Below are positions 24,831 through 39,800 of a stretch of 64,000 bases of DNA, piece by piece. Position numbers and translations under genes: made by a program. Within the stretch, counting starts at the first letter, position 1, and each line of letters opens with the position of its first letter. The stretch is from positions 422,643-486,642 of the forward strand of contig NW_021167093.1 of the NCBI RefSeq assembly GCF_003711515.1, written 5' to 3'. Source of the DNA: Sodiomyces alkalinus F11 (taxonomy: Eukaryota; Ascomycota; Sordariomycetes; Glomerellales; Plectosphaerellaceae). A model generated the notes under the pieces. That model searched no databases and had not been told where the DNA came from. It worked only from the letters and a program-made list of their open reading frames with translations.

Positions 24831-26380
24831 CCACCGCTACTATACCTCCTAAGGAGACTAATAATAGTAATAATAATAATACTGATAAGCGGCCGGTATC
24901 TAAGCTAGTAGCTAGTAGCACTTCTAAGAAGCGTAAGACGGTAACGGCTATAGCGTTATCGTCGTTAACCACCTCTTATTAAGAGGTAGTGGATATTAAG
25001 GAAGGGGCCTCCGAGGGCTTAACCTTTAGAGACCCTTACTCCCACTACGCCGGCTGGCTAGCTAAGATTAATTTTAGTAATAAGATATCGCGCTTACGGT
25101 TCGAGTTATACCGGTACTCCGGTACCGTGTCCGCTAAGTATACCTTTTACTTTAGTTATAATAGTCGCCGTTATAATAAGCTTCCTACCACGGGCCGTAA
25201 TACGGCTATCTAGTTATAGAAGGTCCTTATCGTTGCCGTTACTAAGGATAGGATAAATAAGAGCCGTCGCGTAAATTCTGTTTCGGGGATAACCCTAATA
25301 TAGGTATATACTAACTATACTATAGACTATAGCTATAGAGTATTAGAATATACTTAAGACCTCCCTGGGTAAGCTTAGGAGGGATATAACCTTTACCGCT
25401 GCCGATATGTCTTATACCGCTTATCGGACGAAGGAAGAAGTTAATAACGCCTATTAGAAAACGGCAAATAAAATCCTGGAATCTTTTTAGAATATAGCGT
25501 TATCGCTTCGTCGGTATATCGATTAATAGAATTAATAAATAGCCGTGTAGGAACGCCTCACTATCGCCGTTAAGAGGGTTACTGCTAGTATAGTGTATAA
25601 CTCCCCGGTAAACCCCCCTTTTAATATACTACTAACTTCTTTTCCTTTTCCCCTTTCTTTTTTATATCTAGATATCCCCCTTCCCGCCTTTACATCCTCC
25701 AATTTATTCGCCGACGATAACGATAATACCAATAACGACGGTATATATTAAGGCCCCCCTAACCCCTATAACGTCCCCGAGTCTAAGCCCGCGACGCTTA
25801 CTCCCGCGCCGAAGAAGAAGAAGGCGCCGGCTAAGAAGAAGGTAACGCCTAAGAAGAAGATAACGCCGTTGATACCTTTACCGAAGAAGAGAAAGCAGTA
25901 GAAGGCTAAGCCTCCTATTATTCTCTTAGATAATACGCCGTCCTCTAATAAGTAAAAGGTAAAAGAGGATAGTACCTATATAAGTGGAAGCGCTATTACT
26001 ACGGGCTATAGCGAGGTATATATAGAGGAAAACGGGGAGGGCCCTCGGGCACCTATACCCTTAGATTCGGAGTTAGAGGGTTACGCCAATAATATATAAC
26101 CGTAATAGGTATCCTTAGTAGGCAGGGGTTATACTAAGGATCTATAGCTATAGTAGATAGTGAAAGGTATATACGGAGGATTAAGTAAGGGTTACGCTAA
26201 GGATCTATAACTATAGTAGGCGGTTAAAGGTATATAAAAAGATTTAAATAGGGGTTATGCCGAGGATCTATAATTATAATAGACGGTTAAAGGTATATAC
26301 GAAGGATTAGGTAGGGGTTACGCCGAGGATCTATAGCTATAGTAGGTCGGTAAAGGTATATATAGAGGACTGGGCTTTTT
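24830..26380 (+). pseudogene. Antisense accessory gene of chromovirus 1
   Basis: A frame on the strand opposite gag-pol, between the chromodomain end and the 3' LTR. It begins near ATA-CCT-CCT-AAG (about 24845; MPPK if ATG). An Asn-rich stretch and a basic patch (STSKKRKTVTA, about 24917-24950) follow. Next is a conserved part, DPYSHYAGWLAKINFSNK (about 25031-25084), running on to YNSRRYNKLPTTGRN (about 25157-25200). Then come a Lys-rich block of APKKKKAP type (25800-25900) and a C-terminal array of 21-residue repeats. Only 24989-25213 is still open. The same gene, strand and order occur in chromovirus 2. I do not recognise the conserved part; the basic patches suggest nuclear or nucleic-acid binding. 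Confidence 0.6.
26128..26379 (+). repeat. 63-bp tandem repeats, 4 units, coding 21-residue repeats
   Basis: Units start at 26128, 26191, 26254 and 26317, each exactly 63 bases. Each keeps one frame of 21 codons reading GYAEDL, then three or four codons now TAG/TAA that were CAG/CAA, then AVKGIYEGLG. A shorter, diverged unit precedes at about 26079. Chromovirus 2 has about two units (60760-60890). Confidence 0.9.
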
Positions 26381-26639
26381 TTCTTTTTAATATAACTTAT
26401 AGGGTATGCCCGCTTACCACTTTAATTATACCCCTTTAATAGTCCCGTTATAACTTATAACCGTGTAATCGCCTAAGGGAAAGAAGATAGAAGAGAGGGA
26501 AAAAGGGATAAAAGAAGAGAAACGCTTAACTAGTTAAGGGGAGTAGACCGAAGAAGAATAGAAAAGGAAGACTTAGCGGGTTAGTCGTGGTCCTACGATA
26601 CTTTAGATATATTGTGGTCCTATAATACTCCCGCTATAT

Positions 26640-29600
26640 CCAGCTTCTGCTTAAAGTAGGTATTAATAAGCTTATCCGGTATATTATATTTTAGCTCCTA
26701 TATATTCTCCTTATTATCATAGCCGGTCTATTTAATAAGGTATTAGCGCTATCTTCCCTGGTAGCAATAGTTTAAGATTACTTCGACCTTATATTTATTA
26801 GAGTTCGGTTCTACGTTAATATTCTATAATTCGGGTATCTTTTTATCGCGGGTCCTTTATAGTTTTAGCAGGGAGATAGGAAAGACGTTATAGATTCTTA
26901 TAGTCTTCTAGAGGGTGAGTTAATACGCTAGTCTATATATATCTATAACCTTAGTGATTTTATATGGTCTAATAAACTTATCGCTAAGTTTCTTCGAAGG
27001 CCTACGCTATCGGATATTCTTCGTGGAGAGTAAAACGTATTCGTTAACCGTTAATTATCTTTAGGTCCTTCTATTATTATAGTATTATTCGTATATTCCT
27101 TAGGCTTTTTTAATTAGGTTTATAAGAGAGCGGCGGCTAGCTATAAGTTACTCCGCGCATATCTTAGCCTTAGCTAAATAAGCCTTCCCCGTCCTAGGTA
27201 ATTAGACTTTTTTAGGGCCCCTCGGGTTATAACCAATTAGTATATCCGCGGGTATTTATTATATAGCAGAGTGCTATACCATGTTATAAGTGAATTACGT
27301 AAAGGCTAAGCAGTCTATCGAATTGTCTTATTCCTAGGAATAAAAACCTCTAAGGTAGTATTCTATATTCTAATTCTATCTTTTTAGCTAGCTATTAGTT
27401 TACGGGTACTACGCCGTAGATAAGCGTTGCTTAATACCGAAGTATCGGTAAAGGGTAGCCTAAAAACGGCTCGTGAATAAGGACCCTTAGTCCGATAAAA
27501 TCCTATTAGGAACCCTAAAGGTTCGGAAAATATAATACTATAATATATCCGTAAGTCCCTTAGTAGTACGGCTATTATTTATAGGAATATAAAACGTATA
27601 CTTTATTAGACGGTAAATAATAATAAGGATCGCGTTACGTTTCCTGCCCTTATCGTGGATAGGAGGTAGTCCTATAATTAAGTTAATCGAAATCTCTGCG
27701 AAAAGATAATCTAGGATAGGAAGACTCGCTAGCTTATTATACGGCTTATAATACCGCGGTTTCATTCGTTAGTATACTATATAAGTAAGTATAAATTTTC
27801 TAACGTCTTAAGGAGATAGTCCTAAAAGTAGAAATCCGATACGTGTTTTATGGTATACGCGACCCCGTAGTAACCCGTACTAGGTCTATCGTGGAAAGCT
27901 TATAGCATTTTATCTTATAGCCCTGAATAATTTAGCACAAATACTTATCCCTTAAAACGGAGGACGCCCTTAATAACTCTAGACTAATATCCCTTTATAG
28001 CTATATCGCCGTGGACCTCCCGCTACCGGCTATATAAAAAATCTTCGGCTTATACCTCGATAACCTCTTCTACTAGGGTAGGGTCCGTTAGGGCTATAGG
28101 TATATCTAGGTTCGTCGATACTATAGATATATTAGGGCTCGTTAATACTATAGGTATATCGGGGTCCTATACGGTTCCCTTGCTAATCGCGGGGAGAATA
28201 AACTTCTTAGAGAACAACTCTATAGCGCTGGTCTAATCAGCGATTAAAAACTATTCGTAGGGGGTATACTACGGCTTCCGCGAGAGGCTATTAGCGGGGT
28301 TTAACGTACCGGGCCTATACCTAATTTCGAAATTAAAAGGAGCTAGTTCTTTTAGCTATCGGACGTGCTGCCCTTTTAGCTTTAGCTTATTAAGCAGGTA
28401 ATAATAGTTTAGGTAGTCTATTAGGACTATAACGGGACTCTAACTATAAGCGATATAATACTGCCACGTTAGAAATAATTTAATTATTACTATTAGTTTA
28501 GAATCGGGCGTGCTATAGTTTAGCTCTACGCTATATGACTTTTAGGATATAAATATAACGGGTCTTTAAAAAATATCTTCTTACTAGCTTATTACCGCGC
28601 TAATAGCGAATATAGAGGTATCGGGTTTAACACATATAGATAATATAGGGTCGAAGTATTATAGTACCGGAGCCTTCTAGAATACTAGTTTTAACTATTT
28701 AAATACGGTATAGGTATAAGGGGAAAGGCGTAGGAGCCCGGATTAGGCACCCTTTAAAAGGTTAGTTAGGGGGGTAGCCACCTTAGAATAATTTTTACTA
28801 AAGTGCCTATGAAACTCAGTAAAACAGACGAAGATTTAGATCTTCTTAATACTATTAGGCGCCTCTTAATCCCGGATAGCCTTAACTTATACGGGGTCTA
28901 TACGTACTCCGTTAAGGCTATAGATAAAACTAAGAAATTCTACGTTATAAGTCCTAACTTTGTATTTATTGGGGTTAGCGTAAAGGGACTACTCCCGGAG
29001 CCTAGCCAGGACCTAATATATATACTTTCGGTAGTCTTCTAAGCTATTACTATGGATAAGGATATCGTTTAGGTATATAATATATATCGTATTAATATAT
29101 CCCGCGAGGGCTTAGTTAATATATTATTAGAAACTCGAGGGGGTATTAATTAGGCTAAAGGGTATTATAAGGTATTCGAAGTGGCTATATTTCGTATGGA
29201 AGGCCGTTTTCTATTTATCGACCACGCTAATCCAGAGCCAGTAATAGGTATCCTTAAGGTTTAGCTGAGTATAGTACTATGCCGAGGATAGATAATCCAG
29301 GATCTTATAAATTAGTGGTAGTGGGGTATAGTCTTTAATAGTCACCTTATTTCAATCCGTCTACGTAAAGGCGTAACTTACTACCTTTTTTAGGGATAAA
29401 TAGGATAAGGGCCTTATAGGGACTAGACGATAGTCGGATCTAACCCTTACGGATAACGTCTTAGATATACTAGCGGAGGACCTCGAGCTCTTATATGGCT
29501 AGTAGGTAGATAGGGCCGAAAAGGGGCTTTTTCCTTTCCTCGATTTTAATTACGTGGTCCTATTATTAATACGCGGGGAGCCGTCCGGTATCGTTAATAT

Positions 29601-31640
29601 CGAATACGTTGGCGAAATCTTAGTATAGTTTAGGGAGAATAGCCGGCTTAGGGGGGGCTGCTAGATTAAGAGGAGTTACCGGATTAGGGGGGGCTACCGG
29701 GTTAAGGGGGGCTACCAGGTTAGGAGGATAGGGGTTAATATCGAGGCCTACCCTGGCTATATATCAGACTAGTATAGAGAAGGATAGGGTTAAAACCGTC
29801 GTGGCCTCCTTTATAGCTTTCTGTAATTCTTATCGGCTTAAGATACTATAGAGGTTAGAGCGTTTTAGAGGGTAATTCTAGGTGCTAGTTTATTAATCGA
29901 TTATAAGGTTAACGGCTACTAGCTAGAGTTATCCTAGGATAATTCGGGAGCCCTTAGGGTCTAGGTTTATAATATAAAATTCGACGCGTTATACTTTTCT
30001 TTATTTCTATTAGTCGGTCGCGAAGATAAGTTAAGTAACGGAGCCGAGGGTGGATTTCTCTTATCCCTCCGTGATCCAGGATATAAGGAGGGGGGGTCTA
30101 AAAGGGACCTAGTTAGGACCTAGAAGGGATTAGTCTAAAACGTTAATATCGGCTCCCCTATTTAGAAGAGCCGGGGTTTATACCTATTCCCTGCCTTAGC
30201 GGAGGGAGATACTCGCCTTTACCGGCGTAAGCGCCTCTACCGGTATAGTAGTAGTAGTCGCCGCTTAAGGCGGGGTTAGTTCCTCGGCTATCTCGCTAAT
30301 AACGCGACCTATTATCCGATATATCGGCGAAATAGGTAGTTTATTTAGATTAGTATAAGTAGGGGAGAGGTAAGTATTAGCGTAATAACCCTTTTAGTTA
30401 TAGTTAAAGTATATAATAAGTTTAATTAGGGTATAATAAGGCCTAGCCTAATCCTATAGTTCTCCTATATTCTTAGTGGTTCTAAGCGGGTTCGAAGTCG
30501 CCGGTATTCTAGGGAAGGGTACTTCGCCACGGTTAGTATAGGGGGTAAACGGGTATTATCCCTTTACTAGGGGCTTGATTTTTAGTTACTCGGCCCTTTT
30601 ATATTCCTTATTATATACTAGGTAGGTTTTCGGGGTTCTATATATAGACAAGATATAATCCCGGATTAAGGGTAGGACTTTAATAAGGACTATCTAGATC
30701 CGCTATTAGTTTAGTAAGCGATTAGGGAGTTCTGTTTCTAGGGTTTCCTACTGCTAAATAAACTTCGTAAAGGGTTTACCGGGCTTTTAGTCCGAATAGT
30801 TATTAGTTTATATCTATAGGGCGACCTTAAGTAGATATATATCGTAATCGTCGATTTATTCGCCTAACTAGGTCTTTAGGGCCCTTTCGGTAACCCGGGA
30901 TAAGTTATTATTATAGGCGTGCCGGAGGTAAGATTATTATCTTTCCTTAAGGTAATTCGGTAGGGAGGCTATACTATAATAGTTTTTCGAGGTATTATTA
31001 GGAAGGCTATTAGGGGTAATTATAAACTATTACTTTACCTCCTAGATAAATATCTAGTATTTTACCTATAACTCGCTATTCTACTTAGGTACTATAGAGT
31101 TAACCTTCGCCTATAAGAAATTAGCCCTGGATCTAATAAGGGTCCGGGCGGGATCAGTATTAACGTGGCCCTAAATAATAGAAGAAGAGGGGACCAAGGA
31201 CTAGGTATCTAGAACAGAGCGACAGGGCTCCGTAATACGTTATCGTATAATAGCACGGCCATTAAGGTTAGGATATATCAGGGAACTAGTCCTAGTAGCT
31301 TTAAGGGCGATAAGTCGGTCGAGTTTACGCTTCCGCGCCTCTAATACCTCGAACCACTTAATCCATTCCTTAACCTATATATCGGTTAGCTAGTTATAGG
31401 GGATACTCTTCTAAGGATAGGGTAGGCGGGACGGGGTAGGGGTAATAGGGGGTGCTATGCGTTAAGGGGATAGGGGGTAGGGATTTTAAGGTCTATCTTT
31501 ATCTAGAGTATAGCTTAGTTATATTATACCTATATTATAGAGGCGCCTAGGCTAAAGGGATTATTAATATTCGGTAAAAGGTTAGAGGGGCTAACCACGT
31601 TATAGGTCTTATTATTCTTATAGGAAGATATCGTTTTCCT
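26640..31640 (-). pseudogene. pol: Decayed gag-pol with chromodomain, chromovirus 1
   Basis: Gag zinc knuckle at 30370-30411: all four ligand codons now read Tyr. The protease active-site Asp codon at 30160-30162 reads Asn in LLNRGADINVLD. The RT box at 29064-29075 reads YLND, first Asp lost. The integrase part 27538-27765 is still open and contains INLIIGLPPIHDKGRKRN. The chromodomain lies near 26640-26790 (clearer in chromovirus 2). Chromodomain integrases are known to target heterochromatin. Frames such as 28803-29042 and 25532-25732 on the other strands are shadows. Confidence 0.85.
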
Positions 31641-31677
31641 ATCGGTACTCCTTAACGGAAAGATAAAGCGATTATTA

Positions 31678-32051
31678 TATTAGATAAGTAGTTATAAGGA
31701 GTAAGAAGGTGATAGCGAGAGGGTCCGAAAGGGAATAGACGTGGATTAAGTAATAGTTACGGCTAATCCGAATATAGGTAGTCCTAAAGAATCAGAATAA
31801 TTACTACCCTCTCTATACTAAGGAGGGGGCACTATATAAGTATTATATACTCTTAGGCTAATACGAGTATAGTTAAACGGATATCGTAAACGGATATCTA
31901 CGCCTAAGCCTAGGCTATAGCTCTATATAGTAGTATCGGTCTAGGGCAGCTGTGGCCACGTTAAGACGGGAGCCCGGCCTTATCCGCACGGGCACCCGTC
32001 GTGGTCCTATCGTGTACACGGCCTCTATCTCCTAGGCAGGGGCACGTAACA
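31678..32051 (-). repeat. 5' LTR of chromovirus 1, enolase-proximal
   Basis: Plus-strand text begins tattagataag (TG to TA) and ends ggcacgtaaca. Its last 110 bases keep CA/TG pairs (ccgcacggg, gtcgtggtcc, gtgtacacgg) that are TA in the distal LTR, so mutation is weaker toward the gene. Confidence 0.9.
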
Positions 32052-32299
32052 AGTAAAGATAGCTAAAGGAAGTCTAGATAAAGTATTTAGAGGACTTAGA
32101 GAATAAATTTAAGGGCGGATATAGTAAAGAGATTACTTAGCTATTATATCTACCGGTTACGAATAGCTTTAATCGCCTAACTAACATGTAGGGCGATTAG
32201 GGAGTATATCGAATAGACTATAGTCTTTTCAGTTATATAATAATCCGGGTAAACACCTACAGAATCTTCACCACTAATATTACGGTAGCAGGAATTCTC
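32052..32299 (+). pseudogene. Right half of the copia-like frame split by chromovirus 1
   Basis: Text such as LEDLENKFKGGYSKEIT (32077-32127) and YLPVTNSFNRLTNM (to about 32190) reads with RIP stops up to about 32299, continuing the frame that stops at 23757. RIP-type composition fades from about 32230. I cannot say whether the last part is the element or host sequence. Confidence 0.4.
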
Positions 32300-34626
<2,327 letters not shown>

Positions 34627-34979
34627 GGCCGTACGTGAGCGCCTAACGCGAACAAGTTCGACGACCGGCGTCACCGGGAACTGGAAAAGCAAAAAGTATA
34701 TAGTTGGGAAATTTGGCAGACGCATATCCCAGCTCTCTAATTCGAGCTCAGGCAAGGTGTCCGAATATAACACCCATACCAACTAAATTGTAATGCTCTG
34801 TCAGAAACAGCGTAACCGTAGCGGTCCAAAATAGGGTCGAAATTGAAGGGTTAAATCGTATATTGATTGAGACTGGTGCGTGCTACTATAATCCCACGAA
34901 GATATATTATTAGATACCCCTAGCCACCTTATCGAGGTATGACAAACCAAGTTGTGTGAGACGTGTGGAGTACGTCGGT
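34627..34979 (+). other. Enolase 3' flank
   Basis: Normal-composition DNA holding the 3' UTR; no perfect AATAAA is seen. It ends with tcggt (34975-34979), which recurs at 42632-42636 on the far side of copia D plus the TRIM. Its last tens of bases may be the start of the copia LTR whose remainder lies at 42637-42757. Confidence 0.6.
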
Positions 34980-35176
34980 TGTTGAATTGACGGGAGCGTG
35001 CTTGTATGGAGCGTTAATTCAAGAAATGTATAATTATATTATGTACTAAAAGAGAAAGAAAAAGGGGGCGGGTATACGTGTCCTAAATATATCTGCCACC
35101 TTCTAAGCGAGGATAATAGGGCACCTCTAACTAATAAGAGGTCACTATACTGTGGCTCACGTGATAGAATATAATA
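34980..35176 (-). repeat. 3' LTR of copia D, next to enolase flank
   Basis: Begins tgttgaattgacggg at the junction with normal DNA. It keeps TG where the distal copy has TA: cttgtatgga versus cttatataga, aatgtataa versus aatatataa, atgtacta versus atatacga. Confidence 0.9.
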
Positions 35177-35579
35177 TACCCCCTAATTATTACGCTATAA
35201 TTAGCGGAATGATTACTTAGTCTGACCTTAACTTAGCCTTATTCTTAACCTTAAAATAGCCTTAAAGGGTCGTCTAATACCCTTAATATCGAGTTAAAAG
35301 GCAGGAATAAAAGCTATAAAATAGTAAAGAATAATAATAATAGTAGTAAATAATAAAGGAAAAGTGCTATTAATAGTGATAGTAAATAAGTGATTATAGG
35401 GCCTTTTATAGATAAATTAAAGGCGTTATACCGGTGTTTTAGAGCTTTTAGATCCTCCCTCTTATAACCTCTTATTACGTTATTTTTTAAGGAATTTAAC
35501 GATTTTAAACTAATTTTCCCCTATTTTTCCTATTTATAGTAATAAAATTAATCATAACTACGCTATAATAAGTCTTGGA

Positions 35580-36640
35580 GAATTATTCTTTATGGCGTGT
35601 GCTAACTGGTAATATCGTTTAGGCTCCTCCTACTCTCTCGGCGGTTACTCGGGCCGTAACTACGAAAAAGGCCTTATCCAGCGGCGTTAAAAAGAATAAG
35701 GGTAAGGCTTTTAGTAAGAAGGGTGCTACTATAAGTGGTTTTAGCGCGTTTATTTTTAATCCGTCTGCTCTGGTTCCGGCTAACCCTTTAATAGACTGCT
35801 AAGGGTAGTAATACTAATAGTAGTAAGGATGCCGAAGAAGCCTTTATTCCGGTCCCTTTTAACCCCCCCTGCCTAGAATACGTAAAGGGTATTTATTCTA
35901 GTAAATAGCGTTTATTTAATTACTATATTTCTGTCCCTGGGCGCTCTAATAGGTGCTAAAAGTATAACGATAAAAACTATATATACCACCCTTTATAAGT
36001 TCTTACCGTTGATCTAAGGCGTTTTACGATTATAATTATATACTCTATTTCGTATTAGCTTAAAGATATATACGCTATTAAGCTTTACGACCGCTAACGT
36101 ATACTTATAGTTTTTCCGGCCTTATCTCCTTAGTTAAAATTCTTTTTAACTATATTATAGTCTATAAAATTAATAAGGACTCGAGCGATAATAATAAGAA
36201 AGTGCGTTTATCGCTTTATTTTAAAATTTAAATACTCTGACTAACTATTTCGCGTAGTTCTTTACTAAACTTAAGTAAACGGTGAAGTTTATAATTAAAC
36301 TAATAAAGGACGAAGAAAATAAGAAGTTCTTTAAGGAGGCGGAGCTTAAGGGAGCTTCTAACCAGGGTCCTAGTACGCCGACTACTACCTTTACCTTCTA
36401 GCTTATAGGGGTTATAATAGATATTTGACGGGAGAATAGTTTTATTATTACTCGTCCTGCTAAAGGAAATAGCGTAGATGTCGCGTAGAATAGTGCTTAG
36501 AATAGTATTAATAGAGCTTAGTAACTTAGCTAGTATACTCCTTTTTATATTTTAGGAATTATTTTCGGGTTTTAGTATAGTGTTTTAGTATTAGAATAAC
36601 TATACCCTACTTTTTACTAAATTAACTAAACTGCCGGCGC
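35580..36640 (+). pseudogene. Antisense frame in copia D
   Basis: Plus-strand text between the pol end and the 3' LTR of this minus-strand element. It begins around 35600 with LTGNIV-APPTLSAVTRAV, then the basic KKNKGKAFSKKGATISG (about 35689-35740) and FSAFIFNPSALVPANPLID (to about 35800). Further readable text follows, but frames shift. The order, a basic Ser/Thr-rich start then other sequence on the strand opposite pol, is the same as in R2 and the chromoviruses. Family unknown. The part after 35830 is poorly supported. Confidence 0.4.
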
Positions 36641-36899
36641 GCGGTACGCCTAAGGCACGGGATTATCGACTTTAATTACTTCTTTCCACCCCCTCTATAC
36701 ACTAATTATATTAAGATATACTCGGAAGTTCTCGAACTTTTATTATAGAAGTGCTTTTATTAATCCGTCCGCTAGTATTAAATTCGTAATAAGATATACG
36801 ACTCTGAATAATCCCTTTATATTCTCCTACCTTACCTAAAAGCGTTATATATCTATATAGCGAAGCCTAGTCTTAATCCTAAAGCTATCGTTAACCACT

Positions 36900-39800
36900 A
36901 GGCGTATCGTTTACGTGTTATCGTAGTAGATATCCTAAGGAGATTCTGGATTAAAGTGTATTTCGATGAAAAGACGCTTTAATCCTATTATTTCTTTCGC
37001 CACTTACTCTAAAGCGAGTAGCTCTACTTTGGTTATAGACGTTATTACCGTTATTTACCTTATTATTATCTATATAACTAATCCACTAAATAGGCTAATA
37101 AGGTAGCCCTATAAAGATCTTTATATATCTGAATCGTCTATAAAATAGGAGTCGTTTATAATAATTATCGTCTATAAACTAATACTTGATCCGTACTAAA
37201 TTAAGAGGTCCCTTATTATAAATAAATAGCGGATAGCTTAGTCTACCGCTTTATAGTACTCGGGAAAAGGGTTTCTAAGGAAGCGGGAGAGGATAAAGGC
37301 GGCGAATACTATATTAGGACGTATTATAACTACTGTATAAAGTATTAATCCGACCTTTTCTTAATAAGATTTAATCTCTTAAGTGGTAGGCTTATCTTCT
37401 CTATTCCGGTATTCTATAACGGGTATAGCGATTACTAGGTAAGTATTTAGAGCGTCTAAATTAAACCTAGCTACGATCTTTTCAATATATAAGTCGTAGG
37501 AGAGGAAAACCTTACGTTAAGGGCGATCTTAAGTAATCTTAATACCTAAAAACTAATCGGCTTCCCCTTTTTCCGATACCTCGAACCTTATTTTAATTCT
37601 TTTAATAATTCTAAGGCCGTTTATAGTATTATCTCTATAAAATAATATAAGAATATCGTCTATAAAGAAGATAATAAATACGTCTCGAGCCTTAGTATAG
37701 AATAAGCACGGTTCTTCCTTACTAGCCTTTATCTCTAAGTCTATTAGGGTAACTGCGAAGGTCTAGAACTATAGTCTAGGCGAGTCACGTAGTCTATATA
37801 GTACTTTATTAAGCTCTAAGCACTTATCGGACTACTTAAATCTATTAGAAAGCTTATATATAACGGGCGTTCCTATTTTACTCCTTTAGGCGTTAATAAA
37901 AGCGTTAATAAAATTAAGTTACTTAATCTTTAGATCGAACTAAGTAGCTAGGGCTATAATAATACGAAAAGATCGTGTAGCGAGCATTACTATATAGGTT
38001 CCCATAATTATTAAGCTCTCCTATAAATCCCCTCGAATATATAATCGTGCCTTATATTATTTAAGATATCCGTCTTAGTCGAATTTATAGGTAAAAACCC
38101 ACTTTAATAGAAAAGGCTTTAACTTCGCCTCTAAGCACTTAATTTCCCTCTATGTACGCTTCTTAACTAGCTTATTCACCTCCTTCTACGCGGCTTCCTT
38201 AAACTATTTATATATCGGGTGGTTAGTAAGCTCCCGCTAATACCTTAGTATAGCCTTTAGGTGGTTACGATAAACCCTGCTAACGATTAAGGGCTTTAGT
38301 AATATTATAGCCTTTTTTTTAGTATTCGAATAGGTATTTATTTTAGTATCGGCTGCTCCGAGGATTATTAAATTAAAGGTTAGAAGTCTTTTTAGCCTAT
38401 CCTAGCGCTTTTCTTATTAATTAGATAAGAAAACATATAAGTCGAAGGTATATCTAGCTGTACCTAATATATCCGGGGATTAATCCGAATAGTCTTTCCT
38501 TAAGCACGGCGATCGGTAATTCTTACCCTAGCGCGCGTTATTTCCTTTACTAGTATACACGTTTTCCTTTAATAGACGGTTACCGTAGGAGTTAGTCGGA
38601 TAGGTAATCTGGATCCGGACGCTATAGTACGGCTAATACCGTGGTTCGGATTAAGGGTAGCTAGTCCTTATACCGTCGCTTACGTACTCCTTTCTATAGT
38701 TAAAATCGTCGAAGTATCTGTATTAAGCTCTAGTATATATAATCCTAATATATCTATTATAGTGTCTTCTTATATAGCCGCTCCGTTATCTTATTAATCG
38801 GAAGAATTATTAATTAAAAGTTCCTCCGAAGACTACGGCTTTACGCTTATAACCTAAAGATTCCTACTCTAAGGATTAAGTATTATGCGTGGGGTTTAAA
38901 GTCCTATTACGGGCGGTTCGGGTATACTAGATATATCTAGTAGTAACGACGAAGTGTCTAATTTAGCCTTTACTACTTTTACCCCTAAGTTTAAACCCGT
39001 GGACTCTACTTATTCTCTATAAGGTATGCTATTAATTAATCTACCCGGAGGGTAGGCCTATAGGATAAAGTCGTTATCTTTATCTTCTTATAATTTATAA
39101 GTTATAAGCTAGTTCCTCGCCTCGGGCTCCGGGATCTATTCTGCTTTTTCGAGCTATAGTTTATACAATAGCTGCTTATTAAACTATATATTACGCGTTA
39201 TAATAACCTTCTAAAGCTATAGAATCTATACTCGGTAAATATTATAGGTAACGTAACCTATAAGATACCTAATATATCCCCTTAGTTAAACCTTATATAG
39301 TTTCCTATTCCTCCTAGCCTCCATATCCCTCGGTATTAGTTAGGCGCGGTAGCCGTAGGTAAAAATACTATTCTAATTAGGGCGTATGTCCGCTATATAC
39401 TCTTTTACTAGAATCGGCGTATTATCTCTAAAGTATAAGTTAAGGATTTCTATTAGGGATTTCTATCTATATTATTATAAGGGACTTATATTATATAATA
39501 ACGCTACTATTTTAGGGCTCTCTAGCTATTTATCTAGGGGTATTTCTACTCCGTTAAGTATAGTATTAGACTTTATAATAATTAGTTAACCGGCTTTTTC
39601 GCTGCCTCTATTCGGTTTATAGGTATAAGGCGGTATAATTTCTATATTAATCCCTTAACTACTCGCCTATAGCTAGGTTATTAAATTCCCTACTAGATTA
39701 ATAATTAAGGGCTTATTATTACTACATATCTTATAGATATATAATATAAACTGCCGGTTAACCTATCGTTTAAAGGCCTATAACGTATTATAGACCGTAA

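Larger units (their letters stand above)
23758..32051 (-). mobile_element. Full-length chromovirus 1 (Ty3/gypsy), 8.3 kb
   Basis: LTRs at 23758-24131 and 31678-32051 (374 bp each, TG..CA ends) bound a minus-strand gag-pol and a plus-strand antisense frame. Chromovirus 2 (55108-63347) is a near full-length match in the opposite orientation. The order on the minus strand is 5' LTR, gag with zinc knuckle (30370-30411), protease (about 30160), RT (box at 29064-29075), RNase H, integrase (27538-27765 in open frame), chromodomain (about 26640-26790), antisense gene, 3' LTR. All enzymes are RIP-inactivated. The 5-base flanks match at four of five positions, so the insertion looks original. Confidence 0.9.
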
